From DAISKN01 sp963716925 (GTDB lineage: Bacteria > Acidobacteriota > Vicinamibacteria > Marinacidobacterales > SMYC01): DNA of 64,000 nt. Both the position numbers and the translations under genes were made by a program. Position 1 is the first letter of the stretch. The number at the start of each line of letters is the position of its first letter. The notes under the pieces were generated by a model. That model ran no database searches. It saw only the letters and a program-made list of their open reading frames with translations, and had not been told where the DNA came from. Of this stretch, positions 42,079-51,240 are shown piece by piece. The DNA is taken from positions 496,001 to 560,000 of the forward strand of contig CAVQUX010000033.1 of the NCBI GenBank assembly GCA_963716925.1, given 5' to 3'.

Positions 42079-43877
42079 TGAAGTCATTATCGGCGATTTT
42101 TGCTTCGTTTCTGCTGGCAGGTTTCGCCTCGGCCCAGGTGTCGCCGAACCTCGACGCCATCGCCTCGTCGTCCTATCCCGCGAACGAGCCCGGCGCCGCC
42201 GTCGTGGTGATGAAGGATGGAGCCGTGCTGCTCCGAAAAGGATACGGCCTCGCCGATCTCGAACAGGGAATCCCGATCGAGCCGGAAATGGTCTTCCGTA
42301 TCGGCTCGGTGACGAAGCAGTTCACGGCGGCGGCGATCCTGCTCCTGGAACAGGAGGGAAAGCTCTCGGTCAAGGACGATCTGCGCAAGCACCTTCCCGA
42401 CTACCCCACGTCCGGACGCGTCATTACCATCGAGCATCTCCTCACCCATACGTCGGGAATCCGCAGCTACACCGACATGGAGAGTTTTGGAGAGCACTCG
42501 CGCGACGACATGAGCGTCGAGGAGGTCATCGCCCTTTTCGAGAACCAGCCCCTCGGTTTCGAGCCGGGGGAGAAGTACGCCTACAACAACTCGGGCTATT
42601 TCCTCCTCGGCGCCATCATCGAGAAGGTCAGCGGAAAGACGTACGAGGCCTTCCTGCGCGAGAAGATTTTCGAGCCCCTGGGGATGTCGCAGACCTACTA
42701 CGGAAGCGCTTCCCGGATCATTCCGAAGCGGGCCCAGGGATACGACGGCGTCAACGGGGAGTTTCAGAACACCGCCTACCTGAGCATGACCCTCCCCTAC
42801 GCGGCGGGATCGCTGCTTTCGACCGTCGACGATCTGGCGAAGTGGGATCGGGCCCTGTACGGCACCGAGCTCCTGAGCCGGGCGTCCGTCGATAAATGGT
42901 GGAAGCCGTTTCCGCTGGTAAGCGGCGAGTCCACCCACTACGGCTACGGCTGGTCCATTTCCTCCTACGAGAATCGTACCGTCCTGGGCCATGGAGGCGG
43001 GATCAACGGATTCACGTGCCACCTGCTGCGGATCCCCGAGGATCGCGTGTTCGTGGCCGTTTTGACCAACCGCAACGACGAAAAAACGAATCCGACGGTC
43101 GTCGCCCGGAAGCTCGCGGCGGCGGCCATCGGGAAGCCGGTCCAGCAGTCGACCCGGTCGGTCGCGCCCGGGAGTCTCGCGAAATTTGCCGGCTTGTATC
43201 GCACTTCCGCGGGCGTGCGTTATCTGGTCACGCGGGGAGCCGAGGACCTCGTCCTTCGCCGCTACGGCGACGAGCACCCGGAGGGCGGGCGCACGCGGAA
43301 CCCGGGCCCGAACGAGAGATTGAACCGCACCGCGGGGAAGCTCTCCCCGTCATCCGAATCCGAGTTCCTCGTCGAGGACTCTCTCACCCGGGTGAGGTTC
43401 GACGGAGCGAACCGTCTCGTGGTCGAGGATTGGGGACGAATGGAGCGGGCCGAGCGAAGCGACGAGCCGTTCGACGACGAATCGAGAGTGCTCGCCGCCG
43501 TCCGGCAGCTCTTCGAGGGGGTGACCGCCAAGGACGGGGAAGCGATGCGTGCCGTTCTCGATCGCGACGCCCGTCTCGTCCGCACCGAGACCCGGGACGG
43601 CCGTCCCCGGACCCGGCCCATGTCCGCGGCGGACTTCGTCACCCGGATTCTCGAGCACGACGGGCCGCCGCTCCGCGAGAAAATCTGGAATCCGGAGGTT
43701 CGACTCGCCGACAATCTCGCCACGGTGTGGGTCCCCTACGCCTTTTACGCGGGAGACCGTTTGACTCACTGCGGCGACGACGCCATCCAGCTCGCGAAAA
43801 CGGATGTGGGCTGGCCCGGTTGGAAGATCATCGCCATGGCCGACACCCAGAGGACCACGGACTGCAACCCGCCGTAA
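42078..43877 (+). CDS. Exported serine beta-lactamase-like hydrolase fused to an NTF2-like domain
   Basis: 599 residues from TTG 42078 (GGAG eight bases upstream), giving the signal peptide SLSAIFASFLLAGFASA. Residues 30-380 are a class C-like serine hydrolase: SxxK as IGSVTKQFTAA, YxN as YAYNNSGYFLL, HxG as GHGGGINGF. A segment at 395-460 resembles a lipocalin-like DUF3471 region. Residues 475-599 (SRVLAAVRQLFEGVTAKDGE) look like a SnoaL/NTF2-like cone domain with no obvious active site. Target could be a peptide, ester or beta-lactam. The start codon abuts the divergent barrel gene. Confidence 0.82.
   Translation: MKSLSAIFASFLLAGFASAQVSPNLDAIASSSYPANEPGAAVVVMKDGAVLLRKGYGLADLEQGIPIEPEMVFRIGSVTKQFTAAAILLLEQEGKLSVKDDLRKHLPDYPTSGRVITIEHLLTHTSGIRSYTDMESFGEHSRDDMSVEEVIALFENQPLGFEPGEKYAYNNSGYFLLGAIIEKVSGKTYEAFLREKIFEPLGMSQTYYGSASRIIPKRAQGYDGVNGEFQNTAYLSMTLPYAAGSLLSTVDDLAKWDRALYGTELLSRASVDKWWKPFPLVSGESTHYGYGWSISSYENRTVLGHGGGINGFTCHLLRIPEDRVFVAVLTNRNDEKTNPTVVARKLAAAAIGKPVQQSTRSVAPGSLAKFAGLYRTSAGVRYLVTRGAEDLVLRRYGDEHPEGGRTRNPGPNERLNRTAGKLSPSSESEFLVEDSLTRVRFDGANRLVVEDWGRMERAERSDEPFDDESRVLAAVRQLFEGVTAKDGEAMRAVLDRDARLVRTETRDGRPRTRPMSAADFVTRILEHDGPPLREKIWNPEVRLADNLATVWVPYAFYAGDRLTHCGDDAIQLAKTDVGWPGWKIIAMADTQRTTDCNPP
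42086..42091 (-). promoter_or_regulatory. -10 element for leaderless barrel gene
   Basis: GATAAT on the minus strand, seven bases (GACTTCA) before ATG 42078, no Shine-Dalgarno sequence. It lies inside the first codons of the divergent serine hydrolase gene, so transcription of one covers the promoter of the other. Confidence 0.5.
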
Positions 43878-43893
43878 GGCGGCCCGAGGCCGA

Positions 43894-44448
43894 GTGTTCG
43901 TCGACAAGCAGAAGTTCGCATTCGTCGAAGGACTCGAAGCGGCGTGGAAGGAAGTTCGGGACGAGTGCCTGTCTCTGCCGACGGATAGTTTCGAGCCGTG
44001 GGTTCAGCGTGAGATGTATGGCGAGGGGTGGGACGTCTACGGCCTCGTCGCCTTCGGAGAGCGCATCGAGTCCGCGCTTTCGTCTTGTCCGCGCACGGCG
44101 ACCCTTCTGGCCGGCGTGCCCGGGATGACAACGGCCGGGTTCTCTCGTATGGCCGCAGGGACCCGGATCCAGCCGCACGTGGGTTGGGTTCGTACGGTAT
44201 ACCGGCTGCACCTGGGGCTCGTAGTGCCTGCGGACTGTTCTCTGCGAGTCGGTGACGAGACTCGTTCCTGGGTCGAAGGTGAGTGCTTGATTTTCGACGA
44301 CACCGTGGAGCACGAAGCCTGGAATCGGACGAGAGAATCGCGTATCGTTCTCCTGCTCGATTTCCTTCGACCCGGGGTGGCCGATCCATCCGTCGATGTC
44401 GCGCCGAGCGAAGTGAAGGCCGCGATTCGGCGGCGCTTCACCAAATGA
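43894..44448 (+). CDS. Aspartyl/asparaginyl beta-hydroxylase-like 2-oxoglutarate oxygenase
   Basis: 184 residues from GTG 43894 with GAGG just upstream. The core AAGTRIQPHVGWVRTVYRLH and EGECLIFDDTVEHEAWNRT gives the His...His iron site of the Asp/Arg hydroxylase (PF05118-like) family. ESRIVLLLDFLRP supplies the Arg that would bind 2-oxoglutarate. As in other bacterial members the usual acidic third ligand is missing. Substrate unknown. It ends four bases into a possible upstream start of the M28B gene (ATGA at 44445). Confidence 0.82.
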   Translation: MFVDKQKFAFVEGLEAAWKEVRDECLSLPTDSFEPWVQREMYGEGWDVYGLVAFGERIESALSSCPRTATLLAGVPGMTTAGFSRMAAGTRIQPHVGWVRTVYRLHLGLVVPADCSLRVGDETRSWVEGECLIFDDTVEHEAWNRTRESRIVLLLDFLRPGVADPSVDVAPSEVKAAIRRRFTK

Positions 44449-44483
44449 GCTCAAATGCGAAAGCAAAGGAGACCCCTGCCCCC

Positions 44484-46745
44484 ATGCGATTTCATGCCGC
44501 TTCCATTCTGATCGTTCTTGCCGTCACCGTACCCTCTCCCGCCGAGGAGGGTCGCATGCCCGGCTACCGCCGCGAGAGCGAAGCGGCGCAGCGCGAGCTG
44601 GAGGCGAAGCTCCAGGCCATCCCCAATCCCGAGAACCTCCGCGAATACATGAAGCGACTCTCGGCTCGCCCCCACCACGTAGGCTCCGCTTACGGTCGCG
44701 AGAACGCGGACTGGATTCTCTCGAAGTTCCGGGAGTGGGGTCTCGAGGCCGAGATCGAAACGTTCGATGTTCTCTTCCCGACGCCGAAGATGCGGGTGGT
44801 AGAGCTGGTGGCGCCGACTTCGTTCAAGGCCCGACTCGATGAGCCGGTTCTCGCGGAGGATCCGACGTCGAACCAGAAATCCGAGCAGCTTCCCACCTAT
44901 AACGCCTATTCGCGTGACGGCGACGTGACGGCGCCTCTGGTCTACGTCAACTACGGCCTTCCCGCCGACTACGAGCGCCTCGAGCGCCTCGGCGTCTCCG
45001 TCGAGGGAGCCATCGTGATCGCGCGCTACGGCATGTCCTGGCGGGGCATCAAACCGAAAGTCGCGGCCGAGCACGGAGCCGTCGGCTGCCTGATCTATTC
45101 CGATCCGCGCGACGACGGCTACTTCGGGGGCGAGGTCTTTCCCGAGGGCCCGATGCGTCCCAAGGACGGCGTACAGCGCGGAAGCGTGATGGACGCGCCC
45201 CTGTATCCAGGAGACCCCTTGACCCCCGGCGTCGGCGCGACCAAAGACGCCCGACGTTTGACCGTAGCCGAGGCGCCGACTCTCACGAAGATTCCGACAC
45301 TCCCCATCTCCTACGGCGACGCCCAGCCTCTCCTCGAAGCCCTGGGCGGACCGATTGCTCCGGTGGAGTGGCGCGGCGCGCTCCCCATCACCTATCACGT
45401 CGGCCCCGGGCCGGCGAGAGTCCATCTCCAGGTCGAGGCCAACTGGGACATCAAGCCGGTGCACAACGTCATCGCGCGGATTCCGGGCGCCGTCCATCCC
45501 GACGAGTGGATCCTCCGCGGCAATCACCACGACGCCTGGGTCAACGGCGCCGAGGACCCGGTCTCGGCGATGGTGGTGATGCTCGAGGAAGCGCGAGCTC
45601 TCGGGACGCTGGTGAAGCAGGGGTGGCGGCCGAAGCGCACCATCGTCTACTGCGCCTGGGACGGTGAAGAGCCCATGCTCCTCGGCTCGACGGAGTGGGC
45701 GGAGGCGCACGCCGAGGAGCTCCAGAAGCACGCGGTCGCGTACGTCAACAGCGACGGCAACGGCCGCGGCTACCTCGGTATGGGCGGCTCCCACAGTCTT
45801 CAGAGCTTCATCAACGGCGTCGCCCGGGAGGTGACGGACCCCGAGAGCGAAGTCTCGGTCGTTCGCCGGGAGCAGCTTCGCCGCATCGCGAGGGCGACGA
45901 CACCGGAAGCGCGGGAAGAGCTGCGGCGCCGCACCGATCTCCCCATCGATGCCCTGGGGAGCGGAACCGACTACACCGCTTTCCTCGACCATCTCGGAAT
46001 CGCGACCCTCGACCTGGCCTATGGCGGAGAGGACGAGGGCGGCATTTACCACTCCATCTACGACGACTTCTACTGGTACACGCGGTTCTCCGATACCGAC
46101 TTCGTGTACGGACGCGCTCTCGCCCAGACGGTCACGACGGCCGTAGTGCGTCTCGCGGGCGCCGAGATCCTGCCGTTCGACTTCCAGCCCCTCGCCCAGA
46201 CGGTGAGAGGCTACGTGAAGGAGCTCAAGGCGCTTCAAGAGAGTCGGCAGATGGAAGTCCGGGAGCGCAACCTCCAGATCCAGGAGGGCCTGTTCCGGGC
46301 GACGTCCGACCCCAGGCGGCCCACCGTCGCGCCGCGGGAAGAGGAAGTGCCACCGCATCTGAACTTCGCCCCCCTGGACAACGCCGTCGACCTCCTGGAG
46401 CGAAGCGCCGGCCGTTATGCCGCGGCGGCGGACTCGGTACTGTCGTCCGACGAGCCGCTTCCCGGAGACGCGGTGCGGGCACTGAACCAGAAGCTCAAGG
46501 AGAGCGAGCGCCGGTTGACGAGCCCCGAAGGTCTTCCCCGTCGTCCCTGGTTCAAACACCTGCTCTACGCTCCCGGCGTCTATACCGGCTACGACGTGAA
46601 AACCGTTCCCGGGGTTCGAGAGGCGATCGAGCAGAAGCGCTACGCCGAGGCGAACGACGAGATCGTACGGGTCGCCAAGGCTCTCGAGAACGAAGCGGCC
46701 CTCGTCGACTCCGCCGCCTCCGACCTGGAAGCGATGCGGCGATAG
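44484..46745 (+). CDS. Exported M28B peptidase, glutamate carboxypeptidase II-like
   Basis: 753 residues from ATG 44484, the same size as GCPII/NAALADase. Signal peptide RFHAASILIVLAVTVPSPA. A protease-associated (PA) domain occupies about 140-330. The dizinc site is NHHDAWVNGAEDPVSAM, CAWDGEEPMLLGSTEW (general-base Glu and metal Glu), AVAYVNSDGN and GGIYHSIYDDFYW. A C-terminal dimerisation helical domain follows. It probably trims peptides ending in acidic residues outside the cytoplasm. ATG 44445 (MSSNAK) is an alternative start. The exported amidase 18 bases downstream could share substrates. Confidence 0.93.
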   Translation: MRFHAASILIVLAVTVPSPAEEGRMPGYRRESEAAQRELEAKLQAIPNPENLREYMKRLSARPHHVGSAYGRENADWILSKFREWGLEAEIETFDVLFPTPKMRVVELVAPTSFKARLDEPVLAEDPTSNQKSEQLPTYNAYSRDGDVTAPLVYVNYGLPADYERLERLGVSVEGAIVIARYGMSWRGIKPKVAAEHGAVGCLIYSDPRDDGYFGGEVFPEGPMRPKDGVQRGSVMDAPLYPGDPLTPGVGATKDARRLTVAEAPTLTKIPTLPISYGDAQPLLEALGGPIAPVEWRGALPITYHVGPGPARVHLQVEANWDIKPVHNVIARIPGAVHPDEWILRGNHHDAWVNGAEDPVSAMVVMLEEARALGTLVKQGWRPKRTIVYCAWDGEEPMLLGSTEWAEAHAEELQKHAVAYVNSDGNGRGYLGMGGSHSLQSFINGVAREVTDPESEVSVVRREQLRRIARATTPEAREELRRRTDLPIDALGSGTDYTAFLDHLGIATLDLAYGGEDEGGIYHSIYDDFYWYTRFSDTDFVYGRALAQTVTTAVVRLAGAEILPFDFQPLAQTVRGYVKELKALQESRQMEVRERNLQIQEGLFRATSDPRRPTVAPREEEVPPHLNFAPLDNAVDLLERSAGRYAAAADSVLSSDEPLPGDAVRALNQKLKESERRLTSPEGLPRRPWFKHLLYAPGVYTGYDVKTVPGVREAIEQKRYAEANDEIVRVAKALENEAALVDSAASDLEAMRR

Positions 46746-46749
46746 ATGG

Positions 46750-46755
46750 TATAGA
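46750..46755 (+). promoter_or_regulatory. -10-like element for the amidase at 46764
   Basis: TATAGA eight bases before ATG 46764 and no Shine-Dalgarno sequence, in the 18-base gap after the M28B stop. It suggests independent transcription of the amidase. Confidence 0.4.
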
Positions 46756-46763
46756 AGAGACCC

Positions 46764-48344
46764 ATGGTGAGAACACTCGTCATCGCTCTTCTTCTGTTCG
46801 TCGGCACGAACGGCGCGGCCCAGACCCTAGAGCTTTCGAACGCCACCATCGCGGACATCAACGCCGCCTTCGATGCCGGGACGCTCACGTCGGAGAAGCT
46901 GGTGGCGCTCTATCTCGCCCGGATCGCCGCCTACGACGAGGCGGGGCCGAAGCTCAACGCCGTCCTGACGCTGAATCCGAAGGCCCTCGACGAGGCGCGC
47001 TCGCTCGACCGGGAGCGCAAGTCGAAGGGCCGGCGTTCGCCGCTGCACGGAATTCCCGTGGTCCTGAAAGACAACATCGACACCAGAGACCTTCCCACGA
47101 CGGCGGGCTCCTTCGTTCTCGCGGGCTCGCACCCGCCGGACGACGCCTTCCTCGTGAAGAAGTTCCGGGAGGCCGGCGCGGTCATCCTCGCCAAGGTCAA
47201 CATGAGCGAGTTCGCCTCGGGCGACGCCATGAGCTCCATCGGCGGCGCCAGCTTGAACCCGCACAACGTCGATCGTTCTCCCTCGGGCTCGTCCGGCGGC
47301 ACCGGCGTCGCCATCGCCGCGGGCTACGCTCCCGTCGGAATCGGCACCGATACCGGCGGCTCTATCCGCGGGCCCTCCGCGGCGAACGGGATCGTCGGTC
47401 TCAAGCCCACTCACGGTCTCGTGAGCCGCGACGGGATCGTGCCCCTCGCGCTCTCGTTCGACACCGCCGGTCCCATGGCGCGCCACGTGTACGACGTCGC
47501 CGTGACCCTCGGGGTGATCGCGGGCGTCGATGCCGCCGACGAAGCCACGCGGAAGAGCGAAGGCAAGGCCGAGGCCGACTACACGAAAGCCCTCGACCCC
47601 AAGGCGCTCGCGGGCGCGCGCATCGGAATCGCAAGGGATTTCATGGGCCAGGACCCGGAGTTCGACTGGATCGTCGAAGCCTCCCTCGATGCCATGCGCG
47701 CCGGCGGGGCCACGGTCGTGGACGTGAAGTTTCCGAAGTGGCTCCTCGACTCGCGGGAGGAGCTCTATTTCACCATCCGCCATCGCGAGTTCAAGGCCCA
47801 GATCGCGGACTATCTGAGGACGCTCGGACCGGAGTATCCCAAGACTCTCGCGGAGCTCCTCTCCCGATCGAAGGCGATGACCGCGCCCGGCGACGGCGGA
47901 TCCGTTCCGAACCCCGTTCGCTGGAAGCTCCTGGAGCGCGAGGAGGCGAGCGGCACGCTCGAGGATTACGACTATCTCGCGGTGCGCGATCACGTGCTGC
48001 CCCTGATGCGGGCGATGATCGAGGGAGCGATTAAGAAGGAAACGCTCGACGCCATCGTCTACCCCACGTCGCCGCGCCGTCCCGGGCGTACGGATGAGGA
48101 TCCCCATCCCGGCGCGCCGCAACCGCTCTCCCCGGTGAACATCGCGAACCTGACCGGGTTCCCGGACCTGGTGGTTCCCGCGGGCTTCACCGGCCGGGGC
48201 CTCCCGGTGGCAATCTCGTTTCTGGGCGTCGCTTTCAGCGAGCCCCGTTTACTCGCTCTCGGATACGCTTTCGAGCAGGCGACTCACGCCGTTCGAACGC
48301 CGGTAAACGCTCCGCCTCTCGCGGGTGAGACCCTCCATCATTAA
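46764..48344 (+). CDS. Exported amidase-signature hydrolase
   Basis: 526 residues with signal peptide VRTLVIALLLFVGTNGAAQ. The Ser-cisSer-Lys triad is visible: Lys in GIPVVLKDNIDT, cis-Ser in TDTGGSIRGPSAANG and nucleophile Ser in SPSGSSGGTGVA region (the amidase signature). GatA-like fold, but an exported form, so not a tRNA amidotransferase. Probably hydrolyses amides or peptide amides in the periplasm. About half the residues of the first 200 match the amidase at 60398, so the two are paralogues. Confidence 0.92.
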   Translation: MVRTLVIALLLFVGTNGAAQTLELSNATIADINAAFDAGTLTSEKLVALYLARIAAYDEAGPKLNAVLTLNPKALDEARSLDRERKSKGRRSPLHGIPVVLKDNIDTRDLPTTAGSFVLAGSHPPDDAFLVKKFREAGAVILAKVNMSEFASGDAMSSIGGASLNPHNVDRSPSGSSGGTGVAIAAGYAPVGIGTDTGGSIRGPSAANGIVGLKPTHGLVSRDGIVPLALSFDTAGPMARHVYDVAVTLGVIAGVDAADEATRKSEGKAEADYTKALDPKALAGARIGIARDFMGQDPEFDWIVEASLDAMRAGGATVVDVKFPKWLLDSREELYFTIRHREFKAQIADYLRTLGPEYPKTLAELLSRSKAMTAPGDGGSVPNPVRWKLLEREEASGTLEDYDYLAVRDHVLPLMRAMIEGAIKKETLDAIVYPTSPRRPGRTDEDPHPGAPQPLSPVNIANLTGFPDLVVPAGFTGRGLPVAISFLGVAFSEPRLLALGYAFEQATHAVRTPVNAPPLAGETLHH

Positions 48345-48361
48345 GTACGACTCGGCCGGGT

Positions 48362-49273
48362 TTGCGGGTGATGTTTCAGACGCGTCTTCGTTTCGAGCTT
48401 CTGGGTGTCGTGGTGCTGGGCGCGTCCGCCGTTTCCGCGTCGATAGCCGCGGCGCGGGCGGGGGCCCAGAGCCAGACCTATCCCGGGCTTGCACAGGATG
48501 CGAACGCGGAGCTGCCTTCCGTCCGACTCTTCTACGTCGACAGCGGCGGCAACGGAGTCCCCGTCGTGTTTCTGCATTCCGCAACGGGCAGCAGCCGGGT
48601 CTGGCAGTACCAGGTGCCGGCGTTCACCGCAGCCGGCTATCGTGTCATCGCATACGACCGGCGTGGGTACGGGCGCACCGTCGTGCACGAGGGGGGATCG
48701 GAGCCGACGACGGCGGCAGACGACCTCGAAGCTCTCAGGAAGCATCTTGGCATCGAACGGTTCCACCTCGTGGGCACCGCCGCCGGCGGCATGGTGGCGA
48801 CCGATTACGCGCAGTCGTTCCCCGACCGGCTGAGAAGCGTCGTGATTGCCAACAGTATCGTCGGCGTACAGGACGAGGATTACCTGCGCCTCGGGCAACG
48901 CATACGACCCCCGGAGTTCCAGCAGTTGCCTCCGGATTTCCGGGAGCTGGGTCCGTCCTACCGGGCCGCGGACCCTGAAGGCACGAGACGCTGGCTCGAC
49001 CTCGAGCATCTAAGTCGCGCGCCGGGGCCGCCGCCTCCGGCACAAAGCTGGAAAACCCGGACCACGTTCGAGTCGCTCGGCGCAATCCAGGTTCCCACGC
49101 TGCTGATCACCGGCGACGCCGACCTGTACGCTCCGCCGCCCGTGATGCGGCTCGTGGCGGAGAAAATCCCCCATTGCCAGATGCTGATCGTGCCCGAGGT
49201 CGGACATTCGGCGTATTGGGAGCAGCCGGAGGTCTTCAACCGCGCCGTCCTCGAGTTCATCGGAAAAAAGTAG
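48362..49273 (+). CDS. Exported alpha/beta hydrolase-fold protein lacking the nucleophile serine
   Basis: 303 residues from TTG 48362 (ATG 48371 also possible). Signal region LRFELLGVVVLGASAVSASIAAARAGAQ. The fold is complete: oxyanion region VVFLHSATGSSRVW, then YDRRGYGRT, and acid and His candidates in ITGDADLYAPP and EVGHSAYWEQP. The nucleophile elbow, however, reads HLVGTAAGGMV, so the expected Ser is Ala140 (GCC at 48779). It may therefore be non-catalytic, a ligand-binding relative, or mutated. Downstream of the amidase, with 17 bases between. Confidence 0.8.
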   Translation: MRVMFQTRLRFELLGVVVLGASAVSASIAAARAGAQSQTYPGLAQDANAELPSVRLFYVDSGGNGVPVVFLHSATGSSRVWQYQVPAFTAAGYRVIAYDRRGYGRTVVHEGGSEPTTAADDLEALRKHLGIERFHLVGTAAGGMVATDYAQSFPDRLRSVVIANSIVGVQDEDYLRLGQRIRPPEFQQLPPDFRELGPSYRAADPEGTRRWLDLEHLSRAPGPPPPAQSWKTRTTFESLGAIQVPTLLITGDADLYAPPPVMRLVAEKIPHCQMLIVPEVGHSAYWEQPEVFNRAVLEFIGKK

Positions 49274-49320
49274 GCAGCGGCAGCGGCCCGGTTTCGAGGC
49301 GCCCGGTCGATCTGGGGCAG

Positions 49321-51225
49321 CTAACTCACCCGGGGCTGATTCTTCGCCACCGAGAAGAAGTCGTACCAGCTCGAGTCGGCGCCTCCGTAAATCCGCCCGA
49401 CTTTGACGTCGAGAAGATAGGGCCGCCCTTCCGCCACGGCGCGCAGACACCGAGCGAGGGCCGCCTGGAGCTTCCCCGGATCTTCGACGCGCTCCCCCTC
49501 TACGCCGTATCCTTTGGCGAGCGAGACGTTGTCGATCTGAGGCGAGCCGAGGGAGCAGCCGATGTACTTCCCGGTCGCCGCGGCCCGCCTTCCGTAGGCG
49601 TGGAGGTACCGCCGGTTCGCCTGATACTCCCCGTTGTTCCAGACGATGATCCCGATCGGAATCTCGTAGCGTGCGGCGGTCCACAGGGCCTGGATTCCGA
49701 ACTGGAGACTCCCGTCGCCGACGAGAGCGACGACCTGCTTGTCGGGCTTCGCGATCTTCGCGCCTACGGCGGCAGGTACGCCCCAGCCGAGAACGCCTCC
49801 GCAGGAGGTGAGGTTCCGCCGCCTCTCGCCTTCTTTCCTCGTGTGATCGATGTCGAAATAGGAAGGAAGGTAGAACTCGGCGGTGATGAGCTCGGTGACG
49901 GCGATGGCGTCGGGATCCAGAGCGCGATTGACCTCGATCATCAGCCGCTCGACCGAAGCGGGATCGTCGTTCCACTTCTTCTCTCCGTCGGCGTCGAGCT
50001 TTCGTCGTCGCTCGAGGTGGTACTCCTGGACCTTCCGACGCCGCTCGTCGATTGCCGTCGTTTTCAGGTTCCGTTTCTTCAGCTCCTCGACAATCGCCGC
50101 CGCGGCGACGCGCGGGTTGGCCATCATCGCGAGGTCCACAGGGTAGCTCCTTCCGATCTCGGAAGCGTCGAGGCCCGTATGGATGACCTTCGTCGTCCGC
50201 GGAACGAGAGGAACCGGAGAGTGCGCTCCCAGCGAGAACATCGTCCCCCCGACGCTCCAGTAAACGTCGAAATCCTTGGGGTAGTGGGGGTCGGTGGTGA
50301 ACATTCCCGCATAGTGAGGGTGGGTCGAAGGAAACGTCATCGGAGCGTGGGCGGCATAGACTTCCTTGAACACCGGAGCCCCGAGAATCTCGGCAATCTC
50401 CATGAGCTCGTCGGCTCCGCCGAAGCGGTTCACTTCCTTTCCCTCGGTGATGACGGGGAAGGAGGCTCCGGCGAGGAGGTCCGCCGCCCGCTTCACCGCC
50501 TCCTCGCCGGGAGCGACCTCGAGGTCGAGCTCCGAACGGGAGCGCGGAAGGATTTCCGCGCGGGCAACGGGAGCTTCCCACATGTCCTTGGAGAAGGTGA
50601 CGAAGCTCGGCCCGCCCGGCGGCACCTGCGCGAGGAGAAACGCCCGGCGCATCGTGTCGGGAATGGACTCCGGACTGAGGACGTCCCAGGTCCACTGGGT
50701 GTAGTCCTTGGGAAACTGGTGGAGGTTCACTGCCTCGAGAAAGGCGTTCGTACCCCGAACGTCCGTGGATTGATCCCCGACGGTCACCACGATGGGGACG
50801 CGGTCCTTGAATGCGTTCACCATCGGGCCGAAGGCGTAGCCGGCGCCCGCGATCGAATGGAGCAAGACCAGAGGGGTCTCTCCCGAGGCTCGAGCGTAGC
50901 CGTCGGCCATCGACATCACCGAACCTTCGTGGAGACCGGTGACGAAGTGGAGGGCCGTGCGATCGACGAGAGCATCGAGGAACCCCACCTCTTCGGACCC
51001 GCCGAGGCCGAAGACATAGGGAAGCTTCCACTCCAGGAGAAGCTCCGCCATCACCTCGCCGCCCGTGAGGTTCTCGACGATCCGGCCGGGCGAGTCGCTC
51101 GAGGCCGAAAGGGTGCCTGCCATCTTCGAGGCGGCGACACCCGCCGCACCGGTCTCGGCGATTCTCGACAAGAACGCGCGGCGGCCAATCTTCCTATCGA
51201 GGAATAGTCTGGCGATTTCTCTCAT
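49321..51225 (-). CDS. Thiamine-diphosphate enzyme (acetolactate synthase/benzoylformate decarboxylase fold) with a Tat-like signal
   Basis: 634 residues. The three ThDP-enzyme domains are present: PYR (TGLHEGSVMSMADGYARASG with catalytic Glu100), central domain, and PP (VALVGDGSLQFGIQALWTAA to IIVWNNGEYQ, the GDG...N motif). The first 40 residues, LDRKIGRRAFLSRIAETGAA and GVAAS, look like a twin-arginine signal (GRRAFL), so a folded ThDP holoenzyme may be exported. A good GGGAGG precedes ATG 51225. Reaction: decarboxylation or carboligation of a 2-oxo acid, substrate unknown. Confidence 0.85.
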   Translation of the reverse strand: MREIARLFLDRKIGRRAFLSRIAETGAAGVAASKMAGTLSASSDSPGRIVENLTGGEVMAELLLEWKLPYVFGLGGSEEVGFLDALVDRTALHFVTGLHEGSVMSMADGYARASGETPLVLLHSIAGAGYAFGPMVNAFKDRVPIVVTVGDQSTDVRGTNAFLEAVNLHQFPKDYTQWTWDVLSPESIPDTMRRAFLLAQVPPGGPSFVTFSKDMWEAPVARAEILPRSRSELDLEVAPGEEAVKRAADLLAGASFPVITEGKEVNRFGGADELMEIAEILGAPVFKEVYAAHAPMTFPSTHPHYAGMFTTDPHYPKDFDVYWSVGGTMFSLGAHSPVPLVPRTTKVIHTGLDASEIGRSYPVDLAMMANPRVAAAAIVEELKKRNLKTTAIDERRRKVQEYHLERRRKLDADGEKKWNDDPASVERLMIEVNRALDPDAIAVTELITAEFYLPSYFDIDHTRKEGERRRNLTSCGGVLGWGVPAAVGAKIAKPDKQVVALVGDGSLQFGIQALWTAARYEIPIGIIVWNNGEYQANRRYLHAYGRRAAATGKYIGCSLGSPQIDNVSLAKGYGVEGERVEDPGKLQAALARCLRAVAEGRPYLLDVKVGRIYGGADSSWYDFFSVAKNQPRVS

Positions 51226-51240
51226 TGGGAACCTCCCGAC

